Source: Blautia_A aquisgranensis (GTDB taxonomy: Bacteria > Bacillota > Clostridia > Lachnospirales > Lachnospiraceae). From it: DNA of 64,000 bases. Position numbers and translations under genes: made by a program. The stretch covers positions 62,001-126,000 of the forward strand of contig NZ_JBBMEJ010000009.1 in assembly GCF_040096615.1 (NCBI RefSeq), written 5' to 3'. Under the pieces are notes generated by a model that ran no database searches, had not been told where the DNA came from, and was given only the letters and a program-made list of their open reading frames with translations. This document shows, one piece after another, positions 34,590 through 44,351 of the stretch. The number at the start of each line of letters is the position of its first letter. Position 1 is the stretch's first letter.

Positions 34590-34665
34590 TTACTTTCCCT
34601 CTGGTTTTCTGTTTATCTGCTGCATTCCCGGCAGCAGTTTTTCTCTCAGGTTATCTCATTAGTTC

Positions 34666-35160
34666 TTAAAACCAGATCTGCATATCATACCAGGTGGCTC
34701 CGCCATGGCAGGAATCTGCAACTCCCAGTTTCTTCATTCCGTGGCTTTCATAAAACGGGATCATATGCTCCTTGCAGGTAAGGATAAGAGCTTTTTTTCC
34801 ACGTTCTTTCGCAAGATCCTTGAAGTATTCCACAAGCTCTCCGGCAATTCCCTGATGACGGTATTCCGGGATCACGTTCAGTCCGAATACAGTCTGGATC
34901 TCTCCGTCTTTCTTATGAAGTGTGATGTTGTGATAAAATTCATCCGGAAGTACCGGTTTATCTGTGGTTCCTCCGTTGATAAATCCTACGATCTTATCAT
35001 CTTTCACTGCTACTACGAAATTCTCCGGGAATGCTCCCATACGGTTCACTACATCCTCATGGCTTGCTGCTTCCGCCGGCGGGAAACAGATTGCCTCGAT
35101 CTCGGCCATCCTGTCTGCTTCTTCTGGATGCGCCAGTCTGATCTGTAAATTCTCTGCCAT
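34666..35160 (-). CDS. GNAT-family N-acetyltransferase
   Basis: 164 residues. The acetyl-CoA loop is VIPEYRHQGIAGELVEYFKD and the beta-5 region LILTCKEHMIPFYESHGMKKLG. The overall pattern is near arylalkylamine-type acetyltransferases, but the acceptor is unknown. AGGAGG precedes the ATG, and a strong promoter is at 35212-35240. Confidence 0.88.
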   Translation of the reverse strand: MAENLQIRLAHPEEADRMAEIEAICFPPAEAASHEDVVNRMGAFPENFVVAVKDDKIVGFINGGTTDKPVLPDEFYHNITLHKKDGEIQTVFGLNVIPEYRHQGIAGELVEYFKDLAKERGKKALILTCKEHMIPFYESHGMKKLGVADSCHGGATWYDMQIWF

Positions 35161-35211
35161 GTATATTTCCTCCTGAAACTAATACAATCTTTTAAAATCA
35201 ATATTTCTTTA

Positions 35212-35240
35212 ATTATATCGGCTGAATGAAAATGCGTCAA
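35212..35240 (-). promoter_or_regulatory. Sigma-A promoter of the GNAT gene
   Basis: Minus-strand TTGACG (35240-35235), a 17-base spacer and TATAAT (35217-35212). In the rest of the 35161-35494 interval I see only a small CAGTTTA/TAAACTG palindrome (35269-35285) and the terminator below. Confidence 0.8.
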
Positions 35241-35355
35241 CGTTCAACCTCAGGCTTTTTTTATAATCCAGTTTATCGTAAACTGTAATATGCTGACGAT
35301 GTTGTCCATCCGGAACCCGGCAGCGAGAGAAGGTGAGATAAATAGCCAGATATCG

Positions 35356-35388
35356 AAAAGCCCCCAGTATTCGCGCTACTGAGGGCTT
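35356..35388 (-). terminator. Terminator of importer operon 1
   Basis: AAGCCC...CAGTA pairs with TACTG...GGGCTT across a TTCGCGC-type loop, with one internal mismatch. TTTT follows on the minus strand. It is about 100 bases after the final ATPase gene. Confidence 0.75.
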
Positions 35389-35494
35389 CATTCTTTCGTC
35401 TTGCCAGACTTATTCTTTCTTTTGCCTGTTGGCATTATAGCATGTGCTTTGAGGCAGAGCAATATACTTCTCACTGAAAATTAATTTTAACGTC

Positions 35495-36253
35495 TCACAA
35501 CACCGACTCGATCAACCTCTCCGTATACTCCGTCTTCGGTCTCTCAATGATTTCCTCCGGTGTTCCTTCTTCCTCTACATGTCCGTCGTGCATCACGATC
35601 ACCCGGTCGCAGAACATTTGAACAAGAGCCAGGTCGTGGCAGATAAAAATAAACGCCAGATTCTTTTCTTTTTTCAGCTTCATGAGAAGCTCCATAATCT
35701 GTTTCTGTACAGTCACATCAAGAGCACTGGTGGCTTCATCACAGATCAGAATTTTCGGCTCCACAGCCAAAGCTCTCGCAATGGCTGCTCTCTGACATTC
35801 CCCGCCGCTGACCTGATGAGGATACCGGTCTGCATAATCTGCACTCAGTCCATATTTAATAAGAAGATTTTCCACACGTTTCCTGGTTTCTTTCTTACTT
35901 ATCCCCATATTCCGGAGACTTTCCCCGATTCCATCCCCAAGTGTACATCTTGGATCAAAGGATTCTCCCGGAGTCTGGAATACCATCTGGATTTCTCTAT
36001 ACGTTTCCCGCAGTTCTTTTCCCTTTACCTGTGTAATATTTTTTCCCAGAAGAAAAATCTCTCCACCGGTCAGTTCCGTCAGATGAGTGATCATCTTTGC
36101 AACCGTACTTTTTCCTGATCCGGACTCACCTACGATTCCAAGACATTCTCCCTGTTTCAGAAAAAAGCTCACATCTTCCACAGCTGTAAAGGATTTTTTC
36201 CCTGATATAAAATTCTTTTTTAAATGACGTACTTCCAGTATATATTCTGCCAC
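35495..36253 (-). CDS. ABC transporter ATP-binding protein, NikE/DppF type
   Basis: 252 residues. Walker A GIVGESGSGKSTVAKM, Q-loop IQMVFQTPGESFDPR, signature VSGGECQRAAIARALA and Walker B PKILICDEATSALDV place it in the peptide/nickel importer ATPases. It is the last gene of the five-gene operon starting at 40502 and should dimerise with the ATPase at 36275-37081. Confidence 0.9.
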   Translation of the reverse strand: MAEYILEVRHLKKNFISGKKSFTAVEDVSFFLKQGECLGIVGESGSGKSTVAKMITHLTELTGGEIFLLGKNITQVKGKELRETYREIQMVFQTPGESFDPRCTLGDGIGESLRNMGISKKETRKRVENLLIKYGLSADYADRYPHQVSGGECQRAAIARALAVEPKILICDEATSALDVTVQKQIMELLMKLKKEKNLAFIFICHDLALVQMFCDRVIVMHDGHVEEEGTPEEIIERPKTEYTERLIESVL

Positions 36254-36274
36254 TTCTTCTCTCCATTCCTTGTT

Positions 36275-37081
36275 TCAGCCTGTACAAATGCTCTCCAGCT
36301 TGCCTCTGTTCAGACGCGGCACAGAATTCATAAGCTCTTTTGTATAAGGATCCTGCGGATCGTCCAGTATCTGCCTGGTATCTCCGTATTCCATCACTTT
36401 GCCGTTCTTCAGCACCAGAACCTTATCTGCCATTTTTCCAACTACTCCGATGTTATGCGTGACAATAATCATGGCTGTATGATATTCCTGACGCAGAAGC
36501 AGCATTTCCTCAACAACCTGTTTCTGCACGATCACATCAAGAGCACTGGTCGGCTCATCTGCAAGCAGGAGAGATGGATGCTGCAGCATGGAAATACAGA
36601 TTCCCACACGCTGGTTCATACCACCGGACAGTTCAAAAGGATAACTCCTAAGGACACGCCTGCCATCCTTCAGCCCGATCTTTTCCATCATTTCTATTGT
36701 ACGTTCTTCACATTCCCTGCGGCTGATCTTTTCATGTTCCCGCATACTTTCGTAAATCTGATCACCAACTGTACGGATCGGGCAAAGCGCAGCACCGGAA
36801 TCCTGAAAAACCATGGCGATCTCCGGTCCCAGGAGTGTTCGGAGTTCTTTTTCCGACATATCCACTACATTCCTTCCCATGTACCAGATATCACCTTCCG
36901 TAACCATGCCTTCATTTCCCAGAAGTCCCATAACAGCCTTAATAATGGTACTTTTTCCACTTCCGGATTCACCTACCACTCCAAGGATCTCTCCTTTATT
37001 CAGCTCCAGATTTATATCCTGAACAACCGGTTCTCCATTATAACAGATCGTCACATGATCAAGTTTCAGCAATGCTTCCAT
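36275..37081 (-). CDS. ABC transporter ATP-binding protein, NikD/DppD type
   Basis: 268 residues with Walker A GVVGESGSGKSTIIKAV, signature LSGGMNQRVGICISML and Walker B PSLLLADEPTSALDV. The C-terminus stops soon after VPRLNRG, without the Cys-containing GCxFxxRC tail seen in many DppD proteins. The short length and operon suit NikD-like ATPases. It is 17 bases downstream of the binding-protein gene. Confidence 0.9.
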   Translation of the reverse strand: MEALLKLDHVTICYNGEPVVQDINLELNKGEILGVVGESGSGKSTIIKAVMGLLGNEGMVTEGDIWYMGRNVVDMSEKELRTLLGPEIAMVFQDSGAALCPIRTVGDQIYESMREHEKISRRECEERTIEMMEKIGLKDGRRVLRSYPFELSGGMNQRVGICISMLQHPSLLLADEPTSALDVIVQKQVVEEMLLLRQEYHTAMIIVTHNIGVVGKMADKVLVLKNGKVMEYGDTRQILDDPQDPYTKELMNSVPRLNRGKLESICTG

Positions 37082-37098
37082 TTAAAATCTCCCAGCCG

Positions 37099-38661
37099 TT
37101 ATTTCACTTCCAGATCCGCCGTGATCTCATAATAATCACATGGATGTGCAGTCAGCCCTGACACATTGGATTTTGATACCAGTCCCATATTCAGATGAGA
37201 AACAAAGAAATACGCATCATCATCAAGAATTGTCTGCTGTGCTTCAATGGCAAGCTTTCCTCTCTCATCTGCGTCAAAGGTCTCATGCATTTTTGCTATG
37301 ATATCATCCAGACTTGAGTTACTGTATTTGCCATAATTCTTTGCTGCCCCGGATACAACTGTGCTTGTGAAAAAGTACTCCGGATCACCGGTCGGTGCAG
37401 TTGTAAGAGAACTTACATATACGTCAAAATCTCCATTCTTCGCATAGGTTGCATGATCTGCCGTATTATTTACATTAACCTCAATTCCAATATCCTTTAA
37501 AGTAGACTGTGCATATTCAGCAAGCTTCGGCTGTTCCAGACGTGTCGGATAAGTCAGCCATGTAATAGAAAGTTTTTTTCCATCCTTATCTGCATATCCA
37601 TCACCATCTGTATCCTTCCATCCGGATTCCTCAAGAAGTTTTTTTGCCTCTTCCGGATCATAGGACGGTGCTTTCACTGCATCATTTCCATAAGAAAAGC
37701 TGCTCGGAAAAGCTCCCACTGCCGGAACGCCGCGATTCTCCATGATCACGTTACAGAAGCCGTCCTTATCAATTCCCATCTCTATGGCTTCCCTTACATT
37801 CTTATCCTGCATCAGTTCAGATTCCATATTAAACTGACCGAAAAAGCAGCGGCTTGTTGCAACAGAACTGATCTGATAATCAGGATTTCCGTCAAATAAG
37901 GCATAATTGTCATACTGAAGTCCGTAAGTTCCCTGGATATCTCCTGTCTGCAGAGCTGCTGTCAGTGCACTTCCGTCAGAAAAAGATTTCACGATCACAT
38001 TATCAGTCTTTACCTCTCCGCCCCAGTAGTTTTCATTCTTCACCAGCTTAATTTCTGTAGGGGAAACCTCTGTTGCAATAAAAGGTCCTGTACCTGCAAC
38101 ATTGGCGGAACCGCCTTCTCCCTGCACACCATAATCCATATCTATGATAGCCCCATATGGATCTCCAAGATAATTGATGATCGCAGGACATGCTTCTGTT
38201 GTATGGATCGTCACCATCATTCCGTCTGCCTCGATCTTGTCAATCTTCATATCTGACGGTGCCCGGTCGTGATTCGCGATCAGATCATCCAGACATTCTT
38301 TAACTGCTTCTCCGTCCATATCTCTGCCACTGGAAAATTTCACGCCATCACGAAGCGTAATTTTCACAGTATTATCATCTGTAAATTCATAATCTGTAGC
38401 AAGCCACGGCTCGATCTCCATGTTGTCATTATACTTAAACAAGGTCTCACCTACACCATAACGCAGGCAGCTCCAGCCGGAATAATTATCATGTGGGTTC
38501 AGGCCTGCATCTCCCATCTCCTCACTGTATCCGGTTGTTCCGTAAACAAAAGTTGTCCCTTCTGTTTTATCCTTATTTTCACTTTTCGCATTTACAGACA
38601 CTCCTGTCATGCCCATAACCAGCATTGCCGCAAGTGTCGCTGCCATTATTTTTTTCTTCAT
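37099..38661 (-). CDS. Nickel/peptide-type substrate-binding protein, no lipobox
   Basis: 520 residues of SBP family 5 (NikA/DppA/CntA superfamily). It has an N-terminal signal (ATLAAMLVMGMTGVSVNA) but no Cys at a lipobox. Core features include RYGVGETLFKYNDNMEIEPW, the VKITLRDGVKFSSG loop and DVYVSSLTTAPTGDPEYFF. The RYGVGETLF region resembles nickel or metallophore binders, but I cannot assign the ligand. It lies between permease NikC-like and NikD-like genes. Confidence 0.88.
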   Translation of the reverse strand: MKKKIMAATLAAMLVMGMTGVSVNAKSENKDKTEGTTFVYGTTGYSEEMGDAGLNPHDNYSGWSCLRYGVGETLFKYNDNMEIEPWLATDYEFTDDNTVKITLRDGVKFSSGRDMDGEAVKECLDDLIANHDRAPSDMKIDKIEADGMMVTIHTTEACPAIINYLGDPYGAIIDMDYGVQGEGGSANVAGTGPFIATEVSPTEIKLVKNENYWGGEVKTDNVIVKSFSDGSALTAALQTGDIQGTYGLQYDNYALFDGNPDYQISSVATSRCFFGQFNMESELMQDKNVREAIEMGIDKDGFCNVIMENRGVPAVGAFPSSFSYGNDAVKAPSYDPEEAKKLLEESGWKDTDGDGYADKDGKKLSITWLTYPTRLEQPKLAEYAQSTLKDIGIEVNVNNTADHATYAKNGDFDVYVSSLTTAPTGDPEYFFTSTVVSGAAKNYGKYSNSSLDDIIAKMHETFDADERGKLAIEAQQTILDDDAYFFVSHLNMGLVSKSNVSGLTAHPCDYYEITADLEVK

Positions 38662-38694
38662 ATTTTTTCTCTCTCGCTTTCTTTTACTCTGATG

Positions 38695-39561
38695 TCATTT
38701 TCCTCTGTTCCGTTCTCTTGGATCCATATAATCCCGGACTGTATCGCCCAGCAGATTAAATATCATAACTGTAATAAAAATCGCGGCTCCCGGAGCCAGC
38801 ACCATCCACGGTGCGATCTGCAGCATACTTCTTCCGTCATTGATCATACTTCCCCACTCAGCCATTGGCGGCTTCACTCCAAGTCCCAGGAAGGAAAGTC
38901 CTGCAAGCTCCATCATCATGGTTCCGATATCAAGAACTGCTGTCACAAGAATCGGTCCTGCAATATTGGGTAAAATATGTTTTATCAGAAGTTTTCCTGT
39001 ACTGCTGCCGGAAAGCTTCGCTGCCATCAGATACGGAGAAGCTTTCTGTGTCAGAGTAAGTCCTCTGGCAAGCCTTGCAAATTTCGGCCAGCTGATCACA
39101 GCCAGGGCGATGATCGCATTCTGGATCCCTCCTCCCAGCACAGCAGCTACTGCCAGTGCAAAAACAAGTCCCGGGAATGCAAGAAAAAGGTCGGAAATAC
39201 GCATAAGGACTGCCTCTATTTTTCCGCCTCTCCAGCCGCATAAAATTCCGATCACAGTTCCCACAACCGTGATCACAGCTACCAGGATCAATGTTCCGTA
39301 AATACTCACAGTACTTCCTGTAATCACTCTTGACAGCATATCTCTGCCATAACGGTCTGTCCCCAGAAGATGCTCCGGGCATGGTGCCTTCTGTGCCAGT
39401 GTCAGATCCTGCGCATAAGGATCATAAGGGCAAAGATATTTTGCGAACGCTGCGATCAGCAAAAGTACTGCAGTCAGTATCAGAAAAAATATCAGTTTGG
39501 CCCTGGTATGATTTTTCCTGATCTTCTGTTTCCGGACAGTTATCTTCTTTTCTCCACTCAT
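38695..39561 (-). CDS. ABC transporter permease, NikC/DppC type
   Basis: 288 residues. The N-terminal cytoplasmic part is Lys/Arg-rich, then come six or so helices with GTDRYGRDMLSRVITG near the start and the EAA loop (PYLMAAKLSGSSTGKLLIKHI in part). The typical ending GDTVRDYMDPRERNRGK closes it. It overlaps the NikB-like gene by four bases. Confidence 0.92.
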   Translation of the reverse strand: MSGEKKITVRKQKIRKNHTRAKLIFFLILTAVLLLIAAFAKYLCPYDPYAQDLTLAQKAPCPEHLLGTDRYGRDMLSRVITGSTVSIYGTLILVAVITVVGTVIGILCGWRGGKIEAVLMRISDLFLAFPGLVFALAVAAVLGGGIQNAIIALAVISWPKFARLARGLTLTQKASPYLMAAKLSGSSTGKLLIKHILPNIAGPILVTAVLDIGTMMMELAGLSFLGLGVKPPMAEWGSMINDGRSMLQIAPWMVLAPGAAIFITVMIFNLLGDTVRDYMDPRERNRGK

Positions 39562-40502
39562 GCTCTGTCACCTCCAAGCCTTACTCTCGGATCAAGATAG
39601 TGGTAAACGATATCTGTCACAAGATTTACCAGTACATAAATAACCGCCATCCATGCCACATAAGCCTGTATAATGGGATAATCCCGCATATTGATGGCAT
39701 CTACAGCCAGCTTTCCAACTCCGTCCCACATAAAAATATTCTCTACAATAGCTGTTCCTCCCAGAAGATTTCCGATGGATAAGGCCAGAAGAGTGATGAT
39801 CGTCAGCATTGATGCTTTCATAACACTTTTCCATATGATCACGCTTCCTCTGATTCCCCGAGCCTTTGCCCCCATCACATACGGCTTGTTCAGCTCTTCC
39901 AAAACTGTGGCACGTACCTGCCTTGTATACTTGGCAGCCATGGAAACAGCCAGCGTCAGTGTAGGAAGGATGATGCTCTGTCCAAGATCAGAATTCGTCA
40001 CTACCGGCAAAATTCCCAGTTTAACAGATAAAAAATACATCAGAACCATTGCCGCAAAAAAATTCGGCATGGAATTTCCCACAAAACTTAAGAACCGGAT
40101 CACATAATCGATCCATTTATTATGTTTCACCGCTGATAAAATTCCAAGGGGAACCGCAAGAAGAACAGTTAGAATGATAGATGACAATGTCAGCATGATC
40201 GTTGCCGGAAGCTTTGAAGTGAAAGTTTCGTAAACATCTCTGTGGGAAACATAACTCTCTCCCATATCACCTGTGACCATCCCTGCAAACCAGTTTGCAT
40301 ATTGAACAGGAAACGGCTTATCAAGACCATATTCCGCCTTTGTCTTATCGATAATTTCCTGTGATACTGCAGAGCCTGCATTTTCATACATATACGTCAC
40401 TGCATCTCCACCGGCCAGCCTCATCATGGCAAAAGACAGAAATGTGATCCCGATCAGGACCGGGATCAGCTGCAGAAGTCTTTTAAAAATATATCTTCTC
40501 AT
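39558..40502 (-). CDS. ABC transporter permease, NikB/DppB type
   Basis: 314 residues, beginning MRRYIFKRLLQLIPVLIGIT and with the EAA-loop region PYVMGAKARGIRGSVIIWKS, ending in DPRVRLGGDRA. It is the first gene of importer operon 1; the promoter with the C/G inverted repeat is at 40541-40584. Confidence 0.93.
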   Translation of the reverse strand: MRRYIFKRLLQLIPVLIGITFLSFAMMRLAGGDAVTYMYENAGSAVSQEIIDKTKAEYGLDKPFPVQYANWFAGMVTGDMGESYVSHRDVYETFTSKLPATIMLTLSSIILTVLLAVPLGILSAVKHNKWIDYVIRFLSFVGNSMPNFFAAMVLMYFLSVKLGILPVVTNSDLGQSIILPTLTLAVSMAAKYTRQVRATVLEELNKPYVMGAKARGIRGSVIIWKSVMKASMLTIITLLALSIGNLLGGTAIVENIFMWDGVGKLAVDAINMRDYPIIQAYVAWMAVIYVLVNLVTDIVYHYLDPRVRLGGDRA

Positions 40503-40540
40503 TTTCTTCCTTTCCGCATTTTAAATGTTCAGATAATAAA

Positions 40541-40584
40541 AGTTTAACAATCCTCCTGCTCTGTCACAACCCCCGTGGGGGGAT
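40541..40584 (-). promoter_or_regulatory. Promoter of importer operon 1 with C/G inverted repeat at -35
   Basis: Minus-strand order: ATCCCCCCACGGGGG (40584-40570), then directly TTGTGA (40569-40564), 17 bases and TAAACT (40546-40541). The same arrangement is seen at 46512-46554 and 50145-50188. The repeat would be where an activator touching RNA polymerase binds. Confidence 0.75.
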
Positions 40585-40623
40585 TTCACCTATTCCATTC
40601 TGTCATGTATATGTATTCCTTTT

Positions 40624-42648
40624 TTACGAATAACATTCTGCTCCACTGCATACTTCACCTCGTACTCTGTGTCCCGGTGATATTTCCAGCCAGTTTTCTT
40701 CCTGCCTCTGTATCTCATTGTATTCAATCAGTGCATGTCCACGCTCTGACACCGGATCCGGAACATGTATTGCCGAAAGCAAAGATCTTGTATATGGATG
40801 ACACGGATTTCCAAAAAGCTCCTCCGTTGGTGCCATCTCAACCAGTTTCCCGTTTTTCATTACACCAACCGTATCACTCAAAAACCGCACCATCGACAGA
40901 TCATGGGCAATAAACAAAAATGAAAACATCTTTTCTTTCTGAAGCTTTTTAAACAGCATAACGATCTGCGCCTGAATGGAAATATCCAGAGAGGCAATTG
41001 GTTCGTCTGCAATAATAAGGCGTGGCTCCATAAGAAGGCTTCTTCCGATCGCCACTCTCTGTCTCTGGCCTCCGGAAAGCTCTCCGGATCTTTTGGAAAG
41101 GATGCTTTCATCCAGTCCGGTTTCTTTCAGAATTTCCTGAAGCTTATTTTCCAGAAGCTCCCGATCCCTGATCCTTCGGCTGATTTTTATCGGTTCCAGC
41201 ATGATCTGCCGGATGTTCATTCTTGGGTTTAAAGCCGCACCAGAATCCTGAAAAATCATCTGGATTTCTCCCTGCATCCGTTTTCTGATATCGTTGTCAC
41301 CTGTTCGCCTCAGTCCGAAAGGACTTTTTTTATCCGAAAGCTCCTCTCCCCTGTAAAAGAGTTCTCCACCTGTGGGGTGATAAATTCCAGCCAGGGTTCT
41401 GGCTGTTGTGGATTTTCCGCATCCGGTCTCGCCAACCAGTGCCATGATCTCGCCTTCCCGGATTCCAAAAGAAACATCATCTACTGCCCGTATAGTATAA
41501 TCTGAACGAACCTGGAAGTATTGTTTCAGATTTTTAGCTTCTATGAGTATTTCCTTCTGCGCATAATCTTTTCTTTTTAAATCAGGCGTTGCTTTTTCCC
41601 ATGTCCGGTTATCCTGAACATAGGCGCAAGGCTCCTGCTGTCTTTTTTTCAGAAATGAAGGGTTTTCTACTTTCGGAGCTCTTTCATCCAGCAGCCATGT
41701 CGCAGCATAATGAGTTTCACTGACCTTAAACATCGGCGGCTCTTTTTCATAATCAATGGCAAGTGCCTGAGAATTCCGGACAGCAAAAGCATCCCCCTGT
41801 GGGGGATTCAGAAGTGATGGTGGCATTCCCGGAATAGGATTCAACACACCTTTTTCATTTGTAAAAAATGGAAGGGAAGAAAGAAGTCCCCATGTATACG
41901 GATGTCTTGGATCATAATAAACTTCTTCTGCTGTTCCGATCTCAACGATCTTTCCTGCATACATTACGGCAACCCTGTCTGCGATCCTTGCAACAGCTCC
42001 CAGATCATGTGATACAAATACGATGCTGACTCCTGTTTTTTCCCGAATTTCCAGAAGCAGATCCAGGATTTTGGCTTCCACAGTTACATCCAGAGCTGTG
42101 GTAGCTTCATCCGCAAACAAAATCTGTGGATTACATGCCAGCGCAATAGCAAGAACACATCTCTGTCTCATTCCGCCTGAAAAAAAATGAGGTTGAAGTC
42201 CATATCGCTGCTCTGCATCTGAAATTCCTACCAGCTTCAGCATTTCTATCGCTTTCTTTTCAGCATTACCTCTGGATACTTTCTGATTTTTGATGATCGC
42301 TTCTGTGATCTGTTTTCCGACAGGGATCGTAGGATTCAGAGTCAGCATAGGATCCTGAAACACCATACTTACCTTGCTTCCGCACAGCTTCTCCATCTTT
42401 TTTCTTTTATAATCTGTAATGTTTTCTCCGCATAGCCGGATTTCTCCATTTTTCACCCTGGCATTTGGCGGCAACAGTTTCATCACACTGCGGCACATCA
42501 CTGTTTTTCCGCATCCGGATTCACCTACGATACAAAGAATCTCTCCTTTTTTCACAGAAAGATCCACATTCCGGACGGCCTGTACCTCGCCGTCCGGTGT
42601 GTCAAAGCTTACCGAATAGTTTTTTAATTCCAAAACGGTTTCCTGCAT
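40624..42648 (-). CDS. Fused two-domain ABC importer ATPase (DppD-DppF fusion)
   Basis: 674 residues with two complete ABC domains. The first has Walker A VGESGCGKTVMCRSV, signature FSGGMRQRCVLAIAL and Walker B ILFADEATTALD. The second has VGETGCGKSTTARTL, LSGGQRQRVAIGRSL and LIIADEPIASLD. The first domain's tail motif is PPQGDAFAVRN where many homologues have GCxFxxRC, so its cysteines are missing. ATG at 42648 follows AAGGGA. It replaces the two separate ATPases of importer 1 and ends importer operon 2. Confidence 0.93.
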   Translation of the reverse strand: MQETVLELKNYSVSFDTPDGEVQAVRNVDLSVKKGEILCIVGESGCGKTVMCRSVMKLLPPNARVKNGEIRLCGENITDYKRKKMEKLCGSKVSMVFQDPMLTLNPTIPVGKQITEAIIKNQKVSRGNAEKKAIEMLKLVGISDAEQRYGLQPHFFSGGMRQRCVLAIALACNPQILFADEATTALDVTVEAKILDLLLEIREKTGVSIVFVSHDLGAVARIADRVAVMYAGKIVEIGTAEEVYYDPRHPYTWGLLSSLPFFTNEKGVLNPIPGMPPSLLNPPQGDAFAVRNSQALAIDYEKEPPMFKVSETHYAATWLLDERAPKVENPSFLKKRQQEPCAYVQDNRTWEKATPDLKRKDYAQKEILIEAKNLKQYFQVRSDYTIRAVDDVSFGIREGEIMALVGETGCGKSTTARTLAGIYHPTGGELFYRGEELSDKKSPFGLRRTGDNDIRKRMQGEIQMIFQDSGAALNPRMNIRQIMLEPIKISRRIRDRELLENKLQEILKETGLDESILSKRSGELSGGQRQRVAIGRSLLMEPRLIIADEPIASLDISIQAQIVMLFKKLQKEKMFSFLFIAHDLSMVRFLSDTVGVMKNGKLVEMAPTEELFGNPCHPYTRSLLSAIHVPDPVSERGHALIEYNEIQRQEENWLEISPGHRVRGEVCSGAECYS

Positions 42649-42658
42649 ATTTTTTCCC

Positions 42659-44245
42659 TTATTTTGTAATAGTCCAGTCTTCAATATTCCACATAACACC
42701 TACGGAATGATGTCCGAGAACACGTGTGGTATCCAGTCCGGAAATTCCGGAAACACCTACATAATCACCCTGAAGATAAGCTACCAGAAGAATTCCAGGT
42801 GCCTGCGCATAAGCCTTTTCAAACTCACCGTAGGATTTTTTTCGTGCTTCCTCTGTTTCACCGTGACGTCCTTCTTCAAGATATTTGTCGACATCTGCAT
42901 TGGAATAATGCATATTGTTTCCACTTGCATCTGTCACAAAATTTACATATGCCATATCCGGATCAAACTGTGTTGAATAGCCTGCAAGGAATCCATTATA
43001 TCCTGCATCCCAGTCAAATTTTGTCACCAGTTTTACTTCCATCTCCACGCCAGCCTGTTTCAGCATATCTGACATAACATTGGCAATATCCACACGCTCC
43101 TCTTCATAGTCACGGACCTGAATAGTGAAATGGAATTTCTGCCCGTTTCTCTCATAGATGCCATCATCACCTTTTTTCCAGCCAAGCTCTTCCATCTTCT
43201 TTGCAAAAGTATCCAGATCATAGGAATAAATATTTGCTTCTTTGTCAGTTCCAAGAGGATTTCTCTGGATCGGGCTGTACGCCGGCTCTCCCTGACCTGC
43301 CAGAACACCCGCGATAATTGAATCTTTATCCAGTGCATAGTTCAGAACGCCAATGGAATCTCCATTTTCTTTCCAGAAATCCGTGCTCATATCCATGGCA
43401 GCTCCACGGTAATCTGCTGTTGTGAACTCCCAGTAATTATATCCGTCCTTGTCCTTAAACTGGGAAGCATAGTTGGAATTCAGCCATGCAAGATCAGCTT
43501 CTCCGGACTGGAGCATAGTTGCCTTGGTAGTCTCATCAGATACGGTACGGTATACTACTGTTTCAATATTCGGAACTTTTCCATAGTAGTCTTCATTTCG
43601 TTTCAATGTGATCATTCCACCTGTGGCATCCCAGTCTTCGAATTTATAACGTCCTGTTCCTACCGGATTCTGGTTAAAAGATGTTGTATTTATATCTTCA
43701 CCTTCAAGAAGATGCTCCGGAAGGATTCCCATGGTAAAATAATCCAGCATTGCCGCATCATACTGGTCAAGGGTGAATACTACGGTCTTATCATCCGGTG
43801 CCTCGATATCTGTGATATCCTGATAATTGCTGGTAATGCTTGCACCCAGAGTTTCATCCTCTGTAAGCTCTTTGTAAGTATATACAACATCTTCAGCATT
43901 AAAATCTTCTCCGTCATGCCACTTCACACCATCACGAAGTTTAAAAGTATAAGTATTGGTATCTTTATCAAAGGTATAGCTCTCTGCAAGATCCTCTACA
44001 GGTTTTCCATTTGCATCATACTTCATCAGCCCGGAAAAAATAAGATCCGGAAGCTCATCATGATTGTTCAAAAGCGGATTGATCGTACTTTCCGACTCTC
44101 CTGCATAAACCAGTGTTTTGTTTTCTTCTGCTGCAAATGCAGTTATTGTTCCCCCTGTTACAGCTCCTGTACATACTGCTGTCACTGCCGCAAGCGTTAC
44201 TGCTGCACATTTCTTTCCGTAACTGTTCCCTGTTCTCTTTTTCAT
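42659..44245 (-). CDS. Peptide-type substrate-binding protein of importer 2, no lipobox
   Basis: About 528 residues of SBP family 5. The signal ends near TITAFAA with no lipobox Cys (the Cys in TAVCTGA lacks the -3 to -1 pattern). Conserved parts are YTFKLRDGVKWHDGEDFNAEDVVYTYK (in part), NPVGTGRYKFEDWD and QFDPDMAYVNFVTDASGNNM. ATG at 44245 has GAGGA eight bases upstream; 44260 is the longer option. The gene precedes the fused ATPase. Confidence 0.9.
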   Translation of the reverse strand: MKKRTGNSYGKKCAAVTLAAVTAVCTGAVTGGTITAFAAEENKTLVYAGESESTINPLLNNHDELPDLIFSGLMKYDANGKPVEDLAESYTFDKDTNTYTFKLRDGVKWHDGEDFNAEDVVYTYKELTEDETLGASITSNYQDITDIEAPDDKTVVFTLDQYDAAMLDYFTMGILPEHLLEGEDINTTSFNQNPVGTGRYKFEDWDATGGMITLKRNEDYYGKVPNIETVVYRTVSDETTKATMLQSGEADLAWLNSNYASQFKDKDGYNYWEFTTADYRGAAMDMSTDFWKENGDSIGVLNYALDKDSIIAGVLAGQGEPAYSPIQRNPLGTDKEANIYSYDLDTFAKKMEELGWKKGDDGIYERNGQKFHFTIQVRDYEEERVDIANVMSDMLKQAGVEMEVKLVTKFDWDAGYNGFLAGYSTQFDPDMAYVNFVTDASGNNMHYSNADVDKYLEEGRHGETEEARKKSYGEFEKAYAQAPGILLVAYLQGDYVGVSGISGLDTTRVLGHHSVGVMWNIEDWTITK

Positions 44246-44351
44246 TTTTGTTTTCCTCATCTTTCCTTATTTTCGAACCGGTTATCCACACTTCGTCTGG
44301 ATTTATCCATATCCTGTCAGATACCGGCACCATTCCACACATCATTTTCCA

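Noticed and set aside
41791..41807. A further ATCCCCC-TGT-GGGGGAT palindrome like the promoter repeats
   Set aside because: It lies inside the fused ATPase gene, encodes the Asn-Pro-Pro-Gln-Gly segment of a conserved tail region, and has no -35/-10 next to it, so chance is likely.
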